A stretch of 64,000 nt of DNA from the NCBI GenBank assembly GCA_009617715.1, contig VTFK01000074.1:744001-808000 (forward strand). Direction: 5' to 3'. The position numbers and the translations under genes were made by a program. The notes under the pieces are model-generated. The model saw nothing but the letters and a program-made list of their open reading frames with translations. It was not told the DNA's origin and made no database searches. Shown here in pieces: positions 22,599-36,500 of the stretch (position 1 is the stretch's first letter; each line of letters begins with the position of its first letter). The DNA is from Plectrocnemia conspersa (taxonomy: Eukaryota; Arthropoda; Insecta; Trichoptera; Polycentropodidae).

Positions 22599-25500
22599 AA
22601 TTTATAAGTCAACTAATCTATTTTAATTTTATTATTTATCATAATCTATGGAGCTTTGAAATATATATTTGATTGTTAAAGAAAATACACTAGATTGCAT
22701 TCTATTGGATCATCTGATTAATTATAAATAAATTAAATCAAACGTTTATTATATTATTATTCTAGATTATTATTATAGCTGTGAAGTAATACTAGTGAAT
22801 TAAAGCATATAAGTAAATTTAATGTAAATTTTACTTAAAATGGTCAAAAAACATTAACTGTAAAAATTTCAATCGAACTACATTAATATATTTTTGCTTT
22901 ATATCTAGCTGGTTGTTGATATTTTTACGGTAGTAGTCTTAATTGATGTTCATTTGAAAATGATAATTTATGTATTGAAGTCTATTGTTATGTTATTACG
23001 GCTTCTCAGTATTACACATATCAGTGATTTAAAACTATGGTTTCGTAATCATTTGCAAAGCTTGTGTTGATTAAGTAAAATATGCGTAATAATTCAAGGT
23101 TTTCTATATACATAAAAAGGTTAGGTTCAGTTTACTTTGTATGTTGTGCGTATATAAAGCTTAGAAAACACTGGTTTAGTTGAATTAAGTCAATCATTAT
23201 GATTACTTTCGCACTTTTTTATTCCATAATTTAAAAACATTGGTTATACTTTTCTCTTGCTTCTTTCTGTGTCGTCAAAGATCTTCTGTAAACAATTCAT
23301 TACAATACATTTACGTTCAACGTTTACTTTGTAAGTGACTCAAAATTGGTGTTCTCTTTCTGTTACCGTCTTGTAAATTTTATTGACTCGTCAGGTGATC
23401 GTGTGTCGACTTCATTATCACCAAGACTACATTTTTTTCTTGGCAACTGAAGAGATCAGTTCGTACATATCTGACGAAGGTTGTTAGCCTTGAATTGCTC
23501 GTTGGTGAAAAGTGCCTCGGGCTTATTAATAATTAATTTATAGTTTCCTACGAGCGAAGCACATGATGTTATACTTTCTATCTAGACAAGAAGGCACTCA
23601 TTAATTTAATGGTAATCTGCAATAGGTTATAAATGATCGATTATGCTTTCCAAGAATCTTTTCACTTTTCGTACTCAGGAAGAGGCAGATTGCCTAATCA
23701 TTATGAGTTGCATCATTTTTTCAAGATAAAGTATGAATTATTTTTTAAAGGCATGTAGCGAAACGCCAATGAATCATTGTGTGCAGTTTTATAATTTCCT
23801 TTGCGGTCAGATTCGTATACTTTCTACGTTGTGCAATATGTTTTTTATTGCTGTGTGAAAAGTTTGCGAATCACTGAACCGAATTTTTAGCCAGAGATTG
23901 CACGTGAAATATGATCATCGTTTATTATTTTCGTCCGACTTAGTTGCGACTGTTTGGTGTCTCTGTAATTATGGTTTCTCTATAAATTAGATTCATATCT
24001 GCTAGCTCAAGTATATATTATTATAGTTAGATTGTTTTAATTAAAAAATAGTTCAACTTACATACATTTGAGAAAATTATGCAATGATTAAATTGTTCTT
24101 TTACATCGCATAGCTCCGCTTAGTGCGAGTTTGGAATAAACTCTCATTTATTCCAAATTGGATCATGATTAAGTTCTTTCTTGAAGTATCTGAAGTGGCA
24201 AAATAAGTGTACCAGTACAGTGTTCTGGTTCATATAAGCTTGAAAATTGGGGAAAGTCTATCGTCCCTTCCAGACCTCTGTCTTCTGACCAATGTCAATG
24301 ATTCTGGGTATAACCAGACTCTTTGTTTTTGTCTAATACATATCTTTTTAGATTCTTCGCTTGGAACGTAGAAGTTCAAAGGAATCTATATCATGCCCAA
24401 TATATTTTATATTTTTTGAGACCATTTTAAATTAGTTTAAGAACTTTCACTAGGTGAGCTTTGGGTTTGAACAGAAAATGGGCGTTTCACAACTGTCTAT
24501 TATATGCATATTTATGATAGAGTTACATACAAATATTTTTTTGAAATAATAAATAGTAAAGCGACTTATGGACCACGTTGTAGAACACCAATTAAACCAA
24601 AATTGTCAACACAGTTTCTAAAACGATCTTCAAACTCTAACTAAATCGAAAAATCAACAAACTAAATACACAATTTCAATATTTAACAGTTAGCGGTAAT
24701 TGCGGTACTTACAAATCATGCCAAAAACGGGGAGCGCTAAGTGCAAATAGCGTTTTTCGCACGAATACGCTTTTAAAATAGCAATAATTATTAACACTGA
24801 GTAAATAGAGTCGTACGTGTTGATTACCAGACAATTTGTTTGCACACCCTGTACTCGCTTCTGTGTAGCACACAGGACATGACGTAGATAGGCTCACGCA
24901 GTTTATTCGATTTCGTGGCGGTCCGACGAGTTTACTTATTTCTGAAAACTGATAACGATAGCAGGAAATTGCTGGAAAATAGAGCAAGTCAGTCCCCACA
25001 GGATATCGGTCGTTAACATCGTCCTTTCGTCTACGATATGGATCGTCCTCGGAAAAGTTTTAAGTACACAAATATCAACAAAACTAAACGCCCACATCCG
25101 TACGGGAAGCCTTGAACTTTTTGGACTAGATATGATTTTCGGGTCAGAACCGTAAATGTTTAATGGAAATATTTGATTAGGTTCGTTTCGATGCAAAAAG
25201 GGTTTTGTATACTTTCATACAAATAAATAACGGTCACACCTTATAGTTGTGTGTTATTCTAAGTGCTATTTGAATGCTATGCGAGAATTATAATTTCAAT
25301 GTAACTTCTAAATACACTACAATTTTAGTTGACAACTTATTTATACTACGAACGAACATTATCCATATCCGAGGGGACGTCCATTAACAGGTCTGAAGCA
25401 CAAAAACCGTGGACATAATACCGAAATCAAAAATTCCGTTAGCGTTCCCACTGCAACGGCGTCGGCACGATTTTATTGCTTTTGACGTGGATTTTTGACT

Positions 25501-26001
25501 TCTGAGAAGGAACAATTGTTTTTTGAGCTCTCCTATTTTTGTATTGTTATAAAAAGTATGAATATTTGATTTTAATGTGGATTCTATGAAATGAATGAAT
25601 ACTATAAAAATGAATGAAATTAAAATGAAAAATATACCACCAACTAACCAACGTTGTAACGACGTCCCTTCATTTAGTGTTCAGATAGTGTTTTTCTCTG
25701 ATCTGCAGTCCAATTGCGCTTATTTTTGTATTACAAAATATTAAAAAAAAACACAATTTAATTGCCGAAATTCTAAAAATAACTCGTATGTCCGAGTGTA
25801 GCTGTGGACCAGTTATAAAAAGTTGAGTCTATTTAAATATAATATTTTTTATGAAAAAAATATTTTAATATAAAGTTTATAAAACTTCATGTCCTATTAT
25901 TTTACTTAGTAAAATAAAAATGAATAGGGTACTTAATAATTAGCAGGGCGCAACACTCTAAAAACACTGGTCTTATTCTCAAACCGCGTGACATTACAGT
26001 G
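22599..26001. other. AT-rich intronic or intergenic sequence
   Basis: No gene is found. Positions 24700-25190 are somewhat GC-richer with an open minus-strand frame of 96 codons (24709-24999) lacking a recognisable domain. The sequence GCACACCCTGTA near 24840 resembles a mariner-type end, but no partner was found. Confidence 0.35.
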
Positions 26002-26023
26002 GTGTGTGCGCGCATGCGCGCGT
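26002..26023. repeat. alternating purine-pyrimidine tract with GC palindrome
   Basis: Twenty-two bases alternate strictly (GTGTGTGCGCGCATGCGCGC and two more), and the part from 26008 is self-complementary. This is a typical Z-DNA- or cruciform-prone sequence in an otherwise AT-rich setting. Confidence 0.8.
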
Positions 26024-26459
26024 TTCTGAATTTATTATGTTTAAACCAAAACCTAACCTAAACAAATTAACCATTATATTTGTTTTGGTTTGAACAGCAA
26101 ACGTTTCTACAAGTTTCATATACACATACACATCACGGTCATTTGTATTATTGTATAGTATTATTTTTTTTATAAACATGTATTCAATATTAAATCCGTA
26201 TATTTTGATTTTTCATAACACTACAAATAAATTCGAATCGAATATTTCATTCTTTACTAATATATTTGTTAAAAATAACAGTAATAATAGTGTAACAGTA
26301 AATTTTCAATTGTATAAATACGGCAATCTGTGTTATATACATATTCGGATAAAATAACTTTTTTTTGTTAAAGTACGTTCCAACGGTTTTAATGCAAATT
26401 TTTGTACTTCATATATATAGAACTGCTCCTTTGCTTATATTTTATAGACTGACACCGTA

Positions 26460-26787
26460 AATAAAGAGGCATAAGGACGGAATAGTGTAGTACGCAACGT
26501 CTCAGACTAGTAACTCTGAGGTTGCGAGCTCGAGCCCCGGCAGCAGCACTCGAATTTTTATTTATAAAAAATTAAAAAACCAGCCCTAGCTGCAGTGGTT
26601 GGTTATAAATTATATTACACATAATTATTAATATATATGTCATCGAATCCCAGACTTTGTCTGATGGTTACTATTTACTATTTAATAGTGACACACTCAG
26701 TTGGTACAGATTTATCACGCTGTAACGCATTGGGCTAACGCATGTTAGGTTACAATGAAAAATTTAATAAAAATAAATAAAAAAAAT
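26460..26787 (+). mobile_element. tRNA-derived SINE, copy A
   Basis: The head contains a B-box-like GTTGCGAGCTCGAGCCCCGG (26521-26540) preceded by an A-box-like TAGTGTAGTACGCAAC. The tail ends in AATAAAAATAAATAAAAAAAA. The last 100 bases (CTCAGTTGGTACAGATTTAT, GTAACGCATTGGG, GGTTACAATG) match 33441-33558 read on the minus strand. The boundaries are approximate and no target duplication was identified. Confidence 0.65.
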
Positions 26788-28999
26788 CATTAGTTTTGCG
26801 ATTATGTACATTTTTTCTACAGTAATATCTGCATACAAAAATATATTTTATTTTAATTTTACAAAATACAAAAAGTAAAAATAAAACAGATTTTTATTTC
26901 TATATGCAATGCTCACATATATATTTTTTATTATATAGTAAAGTGAAAAATATAGTTTTTTTATTATCCATACGTTGAAAACAATGTCACGTAAACGACT
27001 CCCATTTTCCGCTTTACAATCACGTTCTTTTTATGTCATTTTCCATAACAACTCTTCACACATGTGTACGTATATCCAGCGGTTTTTTATTTGTATACAA
27101 TACTTTCCAGGGAACATATCAACATTTTAAATGAAAAATTTAAAGGTAAAGTGATTCACAGACCTCCGTGTATAGCCGAAACGTCAGATCCTAGTTTTCG
27201 TCACTTGCGGTTAATTCGATTAGATGCTATTAAAGCGGTTCTCGTGATGAGTTATAATATTAGCTAACGTCTCATGGCTGTAACTTTTAAACGATACGAA
27301 GGTAATGGATTTTTTAGGATAATGTAATTTCAGCCGAGTCATACTGTTATAATTTATTAATATTTTTCGTGCTGAACCTCCGGAAAAACAAGTATGTTAT
27401 CAAATTACTGTAGTTTCATTTTCCGACTTTTAATTTGTAATCAAACACTTGGCTAATATTGATATTTCATCGTTTTACTGCGCTCCATATCTTATCTTGT
27501 CATATTTTTAATTGTGTCACATAAAGATTGAGGCTCTCTTATTTTTATAATTTGGTGTGTTTCGTTTATAATGGACAAACACAACAGTGTAATTTATATA
27601 ATCGTTAAGATTAGGATTTATTATACACGTATTAACTGTCATTATAGTTACCTTAACAGTATGACTAAAAATCAATTTCTTAATTACTTCAATCGATCAA
27701 ATTTTTATGCCGTTTGCAACCATATTCATCAAATAACTACTGATAAATACAACCAAGAAACTCTTCTATATCTATCCAACTATTAACAATTTTTTCGTTG
27801 GTACACGTAGACTAATTAGTCAATCGCTTGGTTTTGTTTACCGCCGTGTCCACGACGATTGTATTCGGTGATGTTCTGCATTGTCTCCGTTGTGGCTATT
27901 GATGTTGTCATTGTTAGCAATTTAGTTTCGGCTTTAGTTTATTATTCTTAATTTTTGATTCACTGAATCTGGTTCTGCACTTTACGGTTGTTTCGAAGGA
28001 TAGACGGGTTACAACCGACGCGACGATACCGTTATCTCCGCTCTCTGACATTACCGTCATTTGCGGAATTATACAGTAAAATCGCTCAAAACAATAAAAA
28101 GAGCAAACTGACAATAATTGTGCGGGAAATTATTACGTCCACAGTTACACAAGCATACATAGAATGTTGTGTAATTATTGAAGCATTTATGGTTAAACTC
28201 CGCTTAATCGGTCCTCGCTCTTCTGCAGAATAAAATTCTTATTTAAAACCGTTTATTATTTATTTTAGTAATAATAAAAACATATCATATATTCAAGTGC
28301 ATTACGAATAATACCAATGAGAGTGTCACAATTTTCAAATAAATTTTGGATGAATGGAAGAAAAGGTATATTAGAAGCCAATCGCGTTAGTGTTTAGCTC
28401 CACCTCTAAACTGTTCTGATAGTTATAAAGGATTGTTCGAATATTTTAATTTGATGCGACTCCATTAGTGTGTTTGAGTTTCAAAGCTTTTGTGGTAATT
28501 GATGGCTTTTAAAAGTATTCTTAGCTGTTGTATATTGTCGTCATTTTGATTTGTATGCTATTGTTTAAAACTCCACATTTTTTTGCTAATTTAAATAAAG
28601 TATTTTAATTGTATGTATTATTTTGGGCATAAATTATAAATATATATTAGATTATTAAAAATAAAAAAATTAGATTCGATTAATAAAAATAAATAAATGG
28701 CAATAATACAACTTTGAATAATATTAAAACAGCATCAAGTTAAACCAAAAACACAGAGACACTCAAAAAGTAAAAATAATATATGTCAATATAAACGTTA
28801 GTTTCGCATATTTATTTTTTTATATATACACGTAATACTCTTATGAGCTAAATTAGCTCATTATGAGAGAATTTTATACATTTATTCATAAATTTATACA
28901 CCATATTCCTCCGTGAGATTAGGAAAATCTAGGAAAACCTAATTTATAATGTTCGATCCGAATTCTAATTAAACAATATACACTAATTTCGTTGTTTAA
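26788..28999. other. AT-rich sequence, no gene seen
   Basis: A segment after TTTCCAG at 27101-27108 reads REHINILNEKFKGKVIHRPP and stays open to 27267, but no family or donor supports an exon. Otherwise nothing is recognisable. Confidence 0.3.
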
Positions 29000-30064
29000 T
29001 GCCTGCACTACACTCTCTGGAAGTTGGCCAAGGTTGGCCAAAGACGGAGAATATAGTGGGTTACTTCGGTCAACTTCGGTTCTGCCCGCTCTAAAATCTC
29101 TCGGAAGATGTCCGAGGTTTCCGAGAACGGGAGGTAAAGTGGGAATAATTCAGTCGACTTGGCTAGCTTCGAGCGCTTCCGAACATTGTCGGCAAACGGA
29201 CCGAAGTCGGAGCTCCTCTTTCGAGCGCGAGCGGTGAGATACTTCCCCTTTCGCTCTCTCGCGTGTTAAGTGACGAGAGTGAGAGAGATAATGATATGGT
29301 TTTTCGCAAACTGGGATATAACGAGTAGCTCGGTTCAATTTCAGTATGCGCGTAGACGTCCTGTGGTTAATACGCACGTCGAGCGCTGCATCGTGGTCAC
29401 GTGGTCAATTTATAATACCACATGCTTATCGGGGACTTCAACAGACTCTTACTGACATCTTTGAATATTTTAGGGCACCAAAAGGGATTAATTATATTTT
29501 TGATAGTATATTCTTCTAACAGATATCGTTATTATATTTTTTTTTCATACAAAATTAAATAATTAAAAAAAAAAATAGTGGTACTTGATTTTGTTAAAAA
29601 AATCGTTTCAAATATCCTTATGTATTTTCCTAGATCGGCTTATATAAATGTCACACCATAACGAATTCTTATTTAGAATCGATGGCAACAAATTCTAGGA
29701 TAGTCACAGATGTGGTGTTCGTATTCTGAAGTATAATTTTTATGCCTTAAGGCATTTTGCAAAAGCCGACAAAGATTTTGCGTAAATTGAATATTAACGA
29801 CCGAAAAGTTTTCACTGATATTGTATTGGTGAATGCCCACACAAACTTTTATAATTATCAGTAGCGTAATTTTAATAATATGACAATTTAAAAATTGCGA
29901 TTATTTAGCACATTTTTCGATCGCGCGCAAATATGCCAGCTGTACGTGACAGTAACCGCCGTCCGGACGGCATATGAAATTTGCGACAGTGGTCGTTTAC
30001 TAGACTCTGCCGACTTCAGTTGTAACTTCGGTTTGGACAACTTCCAGAGAGTGTAGTGCAGGCA
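29000..30064. mobile_element. 1.06 kb non-autonomous TIR element, copy 1
   Basis: The ends TGCCTGCACTACACTCTCTG and CAGAGAGTGTAGTGCAGGCA are exact inverted repeats; the perfect match covers at least 27 bases. TAA flanks both ends (28997-28999 and 30065-30067). A 3-bp TWA target duplication is the hallmark of PIF/Harbinger elements. The interior has GC-rich arms and an AT-rich centre, a perfect palindrome GCCGTCCGGACGGC near 29960, and no transposase. Copy 2 is at 55670-56722. Confidence 0.8.
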
Positions 30065-30067
30065 TAA

Positions 30068-33000
30068 GACATATAAATTTAAAAAAATGTCAAGGTTCAT
30101 GTGGTCTTTCGGGTATTAGTCACTGTCTACCGTTGCGTTCACTATCAATCTTTTCTCACACGAAAAAAATAAATATGACGTAGAATTTATAATACAATTT
30201 TAAAATGTAAAATGAAACGCAGATAAAGGTTTGATATCGTTTATTGCACATATAAATATTATACCGATAAAATGCAGGTGTCAGTATCATTCGTCAATGT
30301 CGAATGCAGTCAGGAAAATTGAGCTCTGGTTCCTTGTCTTGCATCTGAATCGAATTGGCGAGAAAGATGGTTTATTGTTTAGTTCCGCCTCAGATCTATT
30401 CCATTAGTGAAAGCTTAACTTTGTGGGTGACCGTTTAATAATTACAAAGGATACGTACAACATTGCTTATTCTATGCTAGGTTTAGTTATTTTAATAGCC
30501 GTTTCTCAAATGTGGCAAATGATGAAAATATTGGCTTTAGAAAATCTGCATATTTCCAGCGACTCATTTGAGTCACTTGTTGATTATTTTTTTTTAAATA
30601 TTTTTTTACATTTTTTTTAATTTCATACATTTTAGGAGTATAATTTCTGCATAAATTTTTTTTTGTATTTTTATATTTCTTTAATTTTCTTACTTTTCTG
30701 TACTCTTCACTGATTTTTTAACGAGTACGATATATTAATAATTTTGCAACGACCAGATTTTTTTGTTATTACAAATAATTATATATTAGATTTCGATTTC
30801 GCTGCTGGACCAAAAATCGAATCATAAGTGGATTATTTGATCTCCACGTTATTGGCTATAGGATATATGGTAGTGTTTTTTTTTTACCAATTTTAATCTT
30901 TCACCGTATTTAGATTAATTACGATTTCTCGATACTAAGCAGCGTTTCACATGATGTCATGAAACGCACACGTGATGTATTTTCCAATTTAAATAATTAT
31001 TCTAGCGCCTTGAATGATAAATTTTATTGCTCTCCAGAGACTCGTTTTTTTATCACTAATGGAAGTCAATCATCGATAACTGAAACAAGAGTCGAATTGA
31101 TTGTGTCGAGAGATTCGGTGTCAAGAGAGGAATAACAGAGGTGACTTTGAAACCGATTACCCTTATCGCTGTGTATGTATGATTTTTTCAGAATGCAGTG
31201 TATAAAATAAATTATGCTGCTACACAATAACCAGCTTAGCGTTATTGAGCAATATGGGCAATTGCCCGATATAAAATAATATTTTTCAATGAACAGTAAT
31301 TGTAATTACTGGTAAATGTATTAATAAATCGATTAATGGATTCTAATAGCTGCAATAAGCTTTATAGTTTGAGAAAAAATAATATATTGTAACACTTTCG
31401 ACAGTAATAAGATCTAAAGAATAGTTGGTGGTTTATAAAAATCGTAATAAATTAATCTAGTAATTTAAGAATCAAATAATTTGCATACTTCATATAAAAA
31501 ATAATTTTAGCTTCATATAAAAAATCTTAATAATGCAGTTTTTCATGTAAATTGAGTCGTCATTTTTATTGCAAAAGTGTAACATTGTTGTAGTCTTAAT
31601 GATGTGATTATTGAATATGAATAAGTATTTTCTAGTGCGATTCAACACGCATTATTGCATTTGAGGTATGCAAATGCTTAAAAATTCGCTTTGTATTGTC
31701 GCTCCTGTAAATTAATTTACTTTAGAATATTCACATAGCTGTCGTGTGATGAAAGTGAAACTGTTTTTGTACACAAGCGCATATTTTTAGGTAGTACCTA
31801 GTAGGTATAGATGCCTCTCTAGAAATCGAATCGAATGCCAGAAGAGTCGAACCGTTCTATAAAATATTTATATTTATGCAGATGATCTTGGTCACGCCTG
31901 GTCAGCTTGGGTTAAAATAAAACGTGGATATATGGCAAGTATCGGACGTAGTGGTATTCAGGACGTTTTGGTTGTACGGTGCGATGACCGCGATAGTTTT
32001 TTCTTCAAATACTTGATTTTGTGTTATTCAAGCGGTTGACAAATTATTAGCATATAGACAGTGGCGTAACTATCCGGACAATCAAGTAAACCTGGTCTTC
32101 AATTTTCGGATAGTTTACTCATAAACTGCCATTTTACTTAAGATTGTTATCACAGTTTTGATAAAAAAAATATGACTTCAAGGTAATTTTTAACTATTAC
32201 TTAACAGCCAGATAATGCAGATTATACAAACACGTAAAGACGGTGTTACTCATTCCATATTAAGAGCATTTATACACTATGTGTTATTATATATTTATGT
32301 TCTTAAAAAAACAACGGGTTTTTATTGGATAATAAATGATATATACAATTATTCACCGTGGAAGTTTAACCGCATCCTTTCGCGATTCCTGTCTTCTTAT
32401 CTATACTATTAATAATGTCATACGCAAGTCTTGATTGCAGGATTGTATACGTATTCACAATTATTCAAGAATATTGATTTTTAAATCATCAGTTTTCATT
32501 TCAGTGCAATGTGCTAATGTTAAAGGCGAGATACTCTAATACAATCGTTTAATTAATACTATATAAACCACAAAGGTGCACTCAAACGTAGCTCTCAAGA
32601 TTTTTCTCGAAGTCGGCTGCTAACAAACAGCCTTTAGAATTTCCTCTGCCGGGTCTTTGTTACCGTTTCCCGGTACTCTTCTGCACACCAACAATGGAGA
32701 GCCAGTCTGTTCAGGGACGACTATATACTATCTGTCTTTTCGAGGTTCTATTTCGAGCGAACTTGTGTTGTCGAGGCGAGACTAACCTCGATATTTCTCT
32801 TCGAGTCGAGTCGTAACCCAAATTCGTGATGCAGGATTCATTGTCGTGTGATATTAATATTTAATCTCTGTGCTACACTTTTGAAACGTCACATTTGCAC
32901 TCTCGGAAGTGACTAATAATGCTTGAAGCGAAGCACATGTTGCACGATACTGTAACATTTTTTCTAGGTAGATTTCGATAGATCTTTTGCAGAAGGAAAA

Positions 33001-33179
33001 TTTAAATGTATTTTCTTGGACTATGACCAGCAGACTGAAAAATATAAAATTTAGGGGTATTTGAAACGAAATTATTAGTATGTGAATCATTCCTTTCCTT
33101 ATTTTTAAACAGAGATATCATTTGATAAGCCAGGGAACTAACATCTTCAACAGCTTAATCAATTTTTAGAAGCTTCAGT
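30068..33179. other. AT-rich sequence, no gene seen
   Basis: It contains a short palindrome GCGTTTCA/TGAAACGC near 30942-30967, and AGTGGCGTAACTATCCGGA near 32060, a word often found at DNA-transposon ends. A GC-richer patch at 32600-32830 has no supported reading frame. Confidence 0.3.
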
Positions 33180-33440
33180 CTTTGGGGAAGCCGATGGGGG
33201 TGGTTTGATGCATGAGCCTTAACAGCCAAGGGCGAAGCCCCGGTGTCGAGCCATCTGCAGGATTGGATTATTCTGTTAAGGTGCCGATTTACAAAGGAGA
33301 AGCCCCGGTGGCGTTTCGCTGCTATGCTGTGCTATGAAGGTCTGCTGTGGAGGCCTGACATGTCAAGTGCAAAGCCACGGTCTCGAACCCGATTGCGTTT
33401 GTGCTGCGCGGTTACGTATTTCACTTATACCAAGGATAGT
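33180..33440. other. GC-rich block with spaced repeats and a B-box-like word
   Basis: GAAGCCCCGGTG occurs at about 33233 and 33299, with a variant AAAGCCACGGT at about 33370, so the spacing is roughly 66-72 bases. On the minus strand GGTTCGAGACC (near 33380) fits a Pol III B box. It adjoins the tail of SINE copy B and may be a second SINE or a tandem repeat. Confidence 0.35.
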
Positions 33441-33558
33441 CAATCTTTATTTATTTATTTTTTTATTAAATCTTCCATTGTAACCTGACAGACGTAAACC
33501 CAATGCGTTACAACGGGATAAATCTATACCAACTGAGTAAGTCAATTAGTGAACAGTG
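33441..33558 (-). mobile_element. SINE 3' end, copy B (5'-truncated)
   Basis: Reverse complement matches the final 100 bases of 26460-26787 and ends in an (AATAA)n tail toward 33441. Only the 3' part is present, as is usual after incomplete reverse transcription. Confidence 0.65.
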
Positions 33559-36500
33559 TTTTAACCCTTCGTTTTCGTAATTATTTGTTGATATATGTAG
33601 CGAAATATTTTGAAATTTTATTTCTAAAAACAACAAAAACAGAGTTGTTTAATATTTCTTAAAAAAACTTGCATTATCTACTGCCCAATTGTAGATTTTT
33701 TGTAATACGAAATTTATCGCATTATATTGCTGTTATCATAACAGCCATTACAATTACAAATAATAAACGACAAACAAAATATTGAAAAACTTACTTTTTT
33801 TTTGTTATTGCCAAATTCCATAAAATACTCATTTTTATTGTGCAAATGTGGATTTTTTATTTCTATGATATGTAATTTTTAGTCTGTCTAAAATAATTAT
33901 GGTAATGTTTTTTGAGCGTACCTAGCTAATAAAATTAAACTTCGTACTGATTTTTAATTATGAAAAAAATAATGTTTTTTTTTTATATTTAAAATAAAAA
34001 TAAATAGTGACTTTTTATTGGTAACATAAATTTGTATGTATGTATTACCTCATAACTGTATTTTTAGATATTCGATATTCTAGTTGTTGAAAACAACGGC
34101 TATCTGGCGGAGAGAAGGTGCTTCTCAAAACCGCAACATAATTTAGATGAAATTGCTTTTTCTTGAAAAGCAATTTATCTGGTTCCGAGAAGTTGTTTGG
34201 CATTTAGAGAATTTGGATATATCAAAGCAATATTATTCAGGTTTTAAAACTATTTTTTTTTATGTAGATTTCATTGAAACTATTTTTTTTATGTAGATTT
34301 AGTATTAACTTTAAATTTTGGCTCATTTTATTATTTGTGTATTAAATAAAATAACACATAAGTGAAAAAGTTTTTTTTTTGTAAAATATATTGCTCTGAG
34401 AATTTAAAAATTAGTTAAAAATATCAATAAATGAAAATAATGAGTTGTGAGTTACGCTAACCAAACATAGAGGTTTCAGGCGCAAATTTATGAGTGCGTA
34501 GCGCAAAACAGCCCCAGGAAAGTCAACATCTAGTCTAAGTGAATTCAGATCTTGAGTGCTCAAAAGTGTCACTCACCATTTCGCTAGAAATATTATGGTG
34601 GATTCACAAAATATACAAAATACACAAAATAAATTGATGTGATTATTGATCTTGGGAAAAGTTGTGCTATCGACCTATGCTCCAGTTTCACCGTTAGTGT
34701 TAAACTCCTACCCGATGACCAATTTTGCAAAGCGGGTCACGATTTTGGTTCAAATCTATCACACAATCGTCTCTTTTGCTGACGTATCAGTGGTAGGCAT
34801 TCGAGGTCGCGAATGATGGTTCTGCCTTCTATCGTTATACAAAGACCTCTCCGTTATCTCTCAAAAGAGAGGCGCATCTTGAGCGGACAGGTGTTAACGG
34901 ACAGGTACGTCGTAGGTGGTTGGGAGGAATGGTAGGAGGCGGGGAGACATATGTGATCACGTGTCACGTGACCGTCAAATCTGGGTGAGAGAATGTGAGA
35001 CGGAGTGATGGTCGGTAGGAAGGCGGAACAACAGTCGAAATGTGTGTTTGCAAACAAGATCGAAACGCGTATTCGCTTAACCCACTTTGCACTGTCGAGG
35101 AATTCCGCGACGGTGATGGTCAACTAGTGACTTTTGGAAGATCGGGCGTTCTTCTCTTAGAAGTGGGACAGAGATTGTTCTTATTGTCAGCGCAACTGAG
35201 AAGTAATCTACAAAAATCTTTGCGAATTCATCGACCCATCCTTTCATTTCGTCAATCTTGACTCGAATTTCTAAGCCCGACGTCATCGATAAAATCTATG
35301 TAGCTTATCTGTAAAGTACTTGGCTCCATTTATATATACTCAAGTGTTATTATTGATTCATTGCTTGTTTGGGAATATATCTATGTAGATAATTTTTGCA
35401 ATTAAGCGGTAGGTCAACGATCTTGTAGCTAAAACAATTTAAGCGATTCGGTCGCTACCAAAGAGACATTCTCTAATTGCACAAATATTGTTCTTGAAAC
35501 ATATTTGGCACACTAGTGGAAAGCAGAGTGATGGTTAAGTTCTGATCAAGATCAAGTTCTGATTTAAGTTCCCGAAGAAAGTGTTGATTAAGAGCGGTCT
35601 TCTTTTGGCTAATATACCTTTGATGAAATCGGGGAAGTCCCACGTACCTTCCAGATTGAGTTTCTAAAATTCATTATTTTTAACTATTCGAATATCAATA
35701 AAAGATAAAATATTCTAATATATTCGTGAAGTTATAAGGATTCAAAAAATAGGGGTTTAATAATGAATATAAGTCCATTCACACATGTTTATTTTATAAA
35801 AAAAAAAAATTCAAGAAATTGAGACTTTTTAAATTTTAATTATACCCGTATAATCAAATCTTTGTGCTCAAATATATTACTTTAGGCAGACATAAAATTA
35901 AACATTATTTGTATTAATTTAAAAAAGAAAAAAATCAATATTAGCCATTAAAAAGTCCACAGCAGCACAATAATAACCTGAAAATATGAGTATTTTTTTA
36001 AATTTCTGCAATTACAGAATGTTTTTTTTATTATTTTTTTTTATTGGTGTTATAAATAACATGAATGTAAAAAAAATGTATGCAAAAATCCACAATTAAA
36101 ATAAAGATAATGCAACTAGCGATTGCCAAGATTACCATGTCGTCTGGATGAAGTACCGTTACACGAAATAGCATGCTTTATCCCTTTCTTCGTTGCGGGG
36201 ATCGGCGTCAGTCCTGGATTTTTAAATGAATAATTTTTATTAACAATACCACCCACCCTAATTTTTTATTTTCGTAGGATTTCGGCGTAAAATATTTGTC
36301 CATTATTATATAATTTTGAAATAAAAGCGCAGGGAATGAAAGGCAAATAGTAATGGATTTTTAGAATTAACGGTATATCATTGAGCTCAATCTTATGATG
36401 CGTACTGATACCGGTAATATAGGTATTGGTAAAAAAATTCATTTAGTACAACCGGTATTACGTACATTTTATTTGCTAAAAATTATATTTATACAAAAAT

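Noticed and set aside
24709..25196. Minus-strand frames of 96 and 86 codons
   Set aside because: No recognisable domain, no splice support, and composition follows the local GC patch.
27064..27267. Plus-strand frame after a TTTCCAG acceptor-like site
   Set aside because: No donor or family and ordinary AT-rich codon use; too weak to call an exon.
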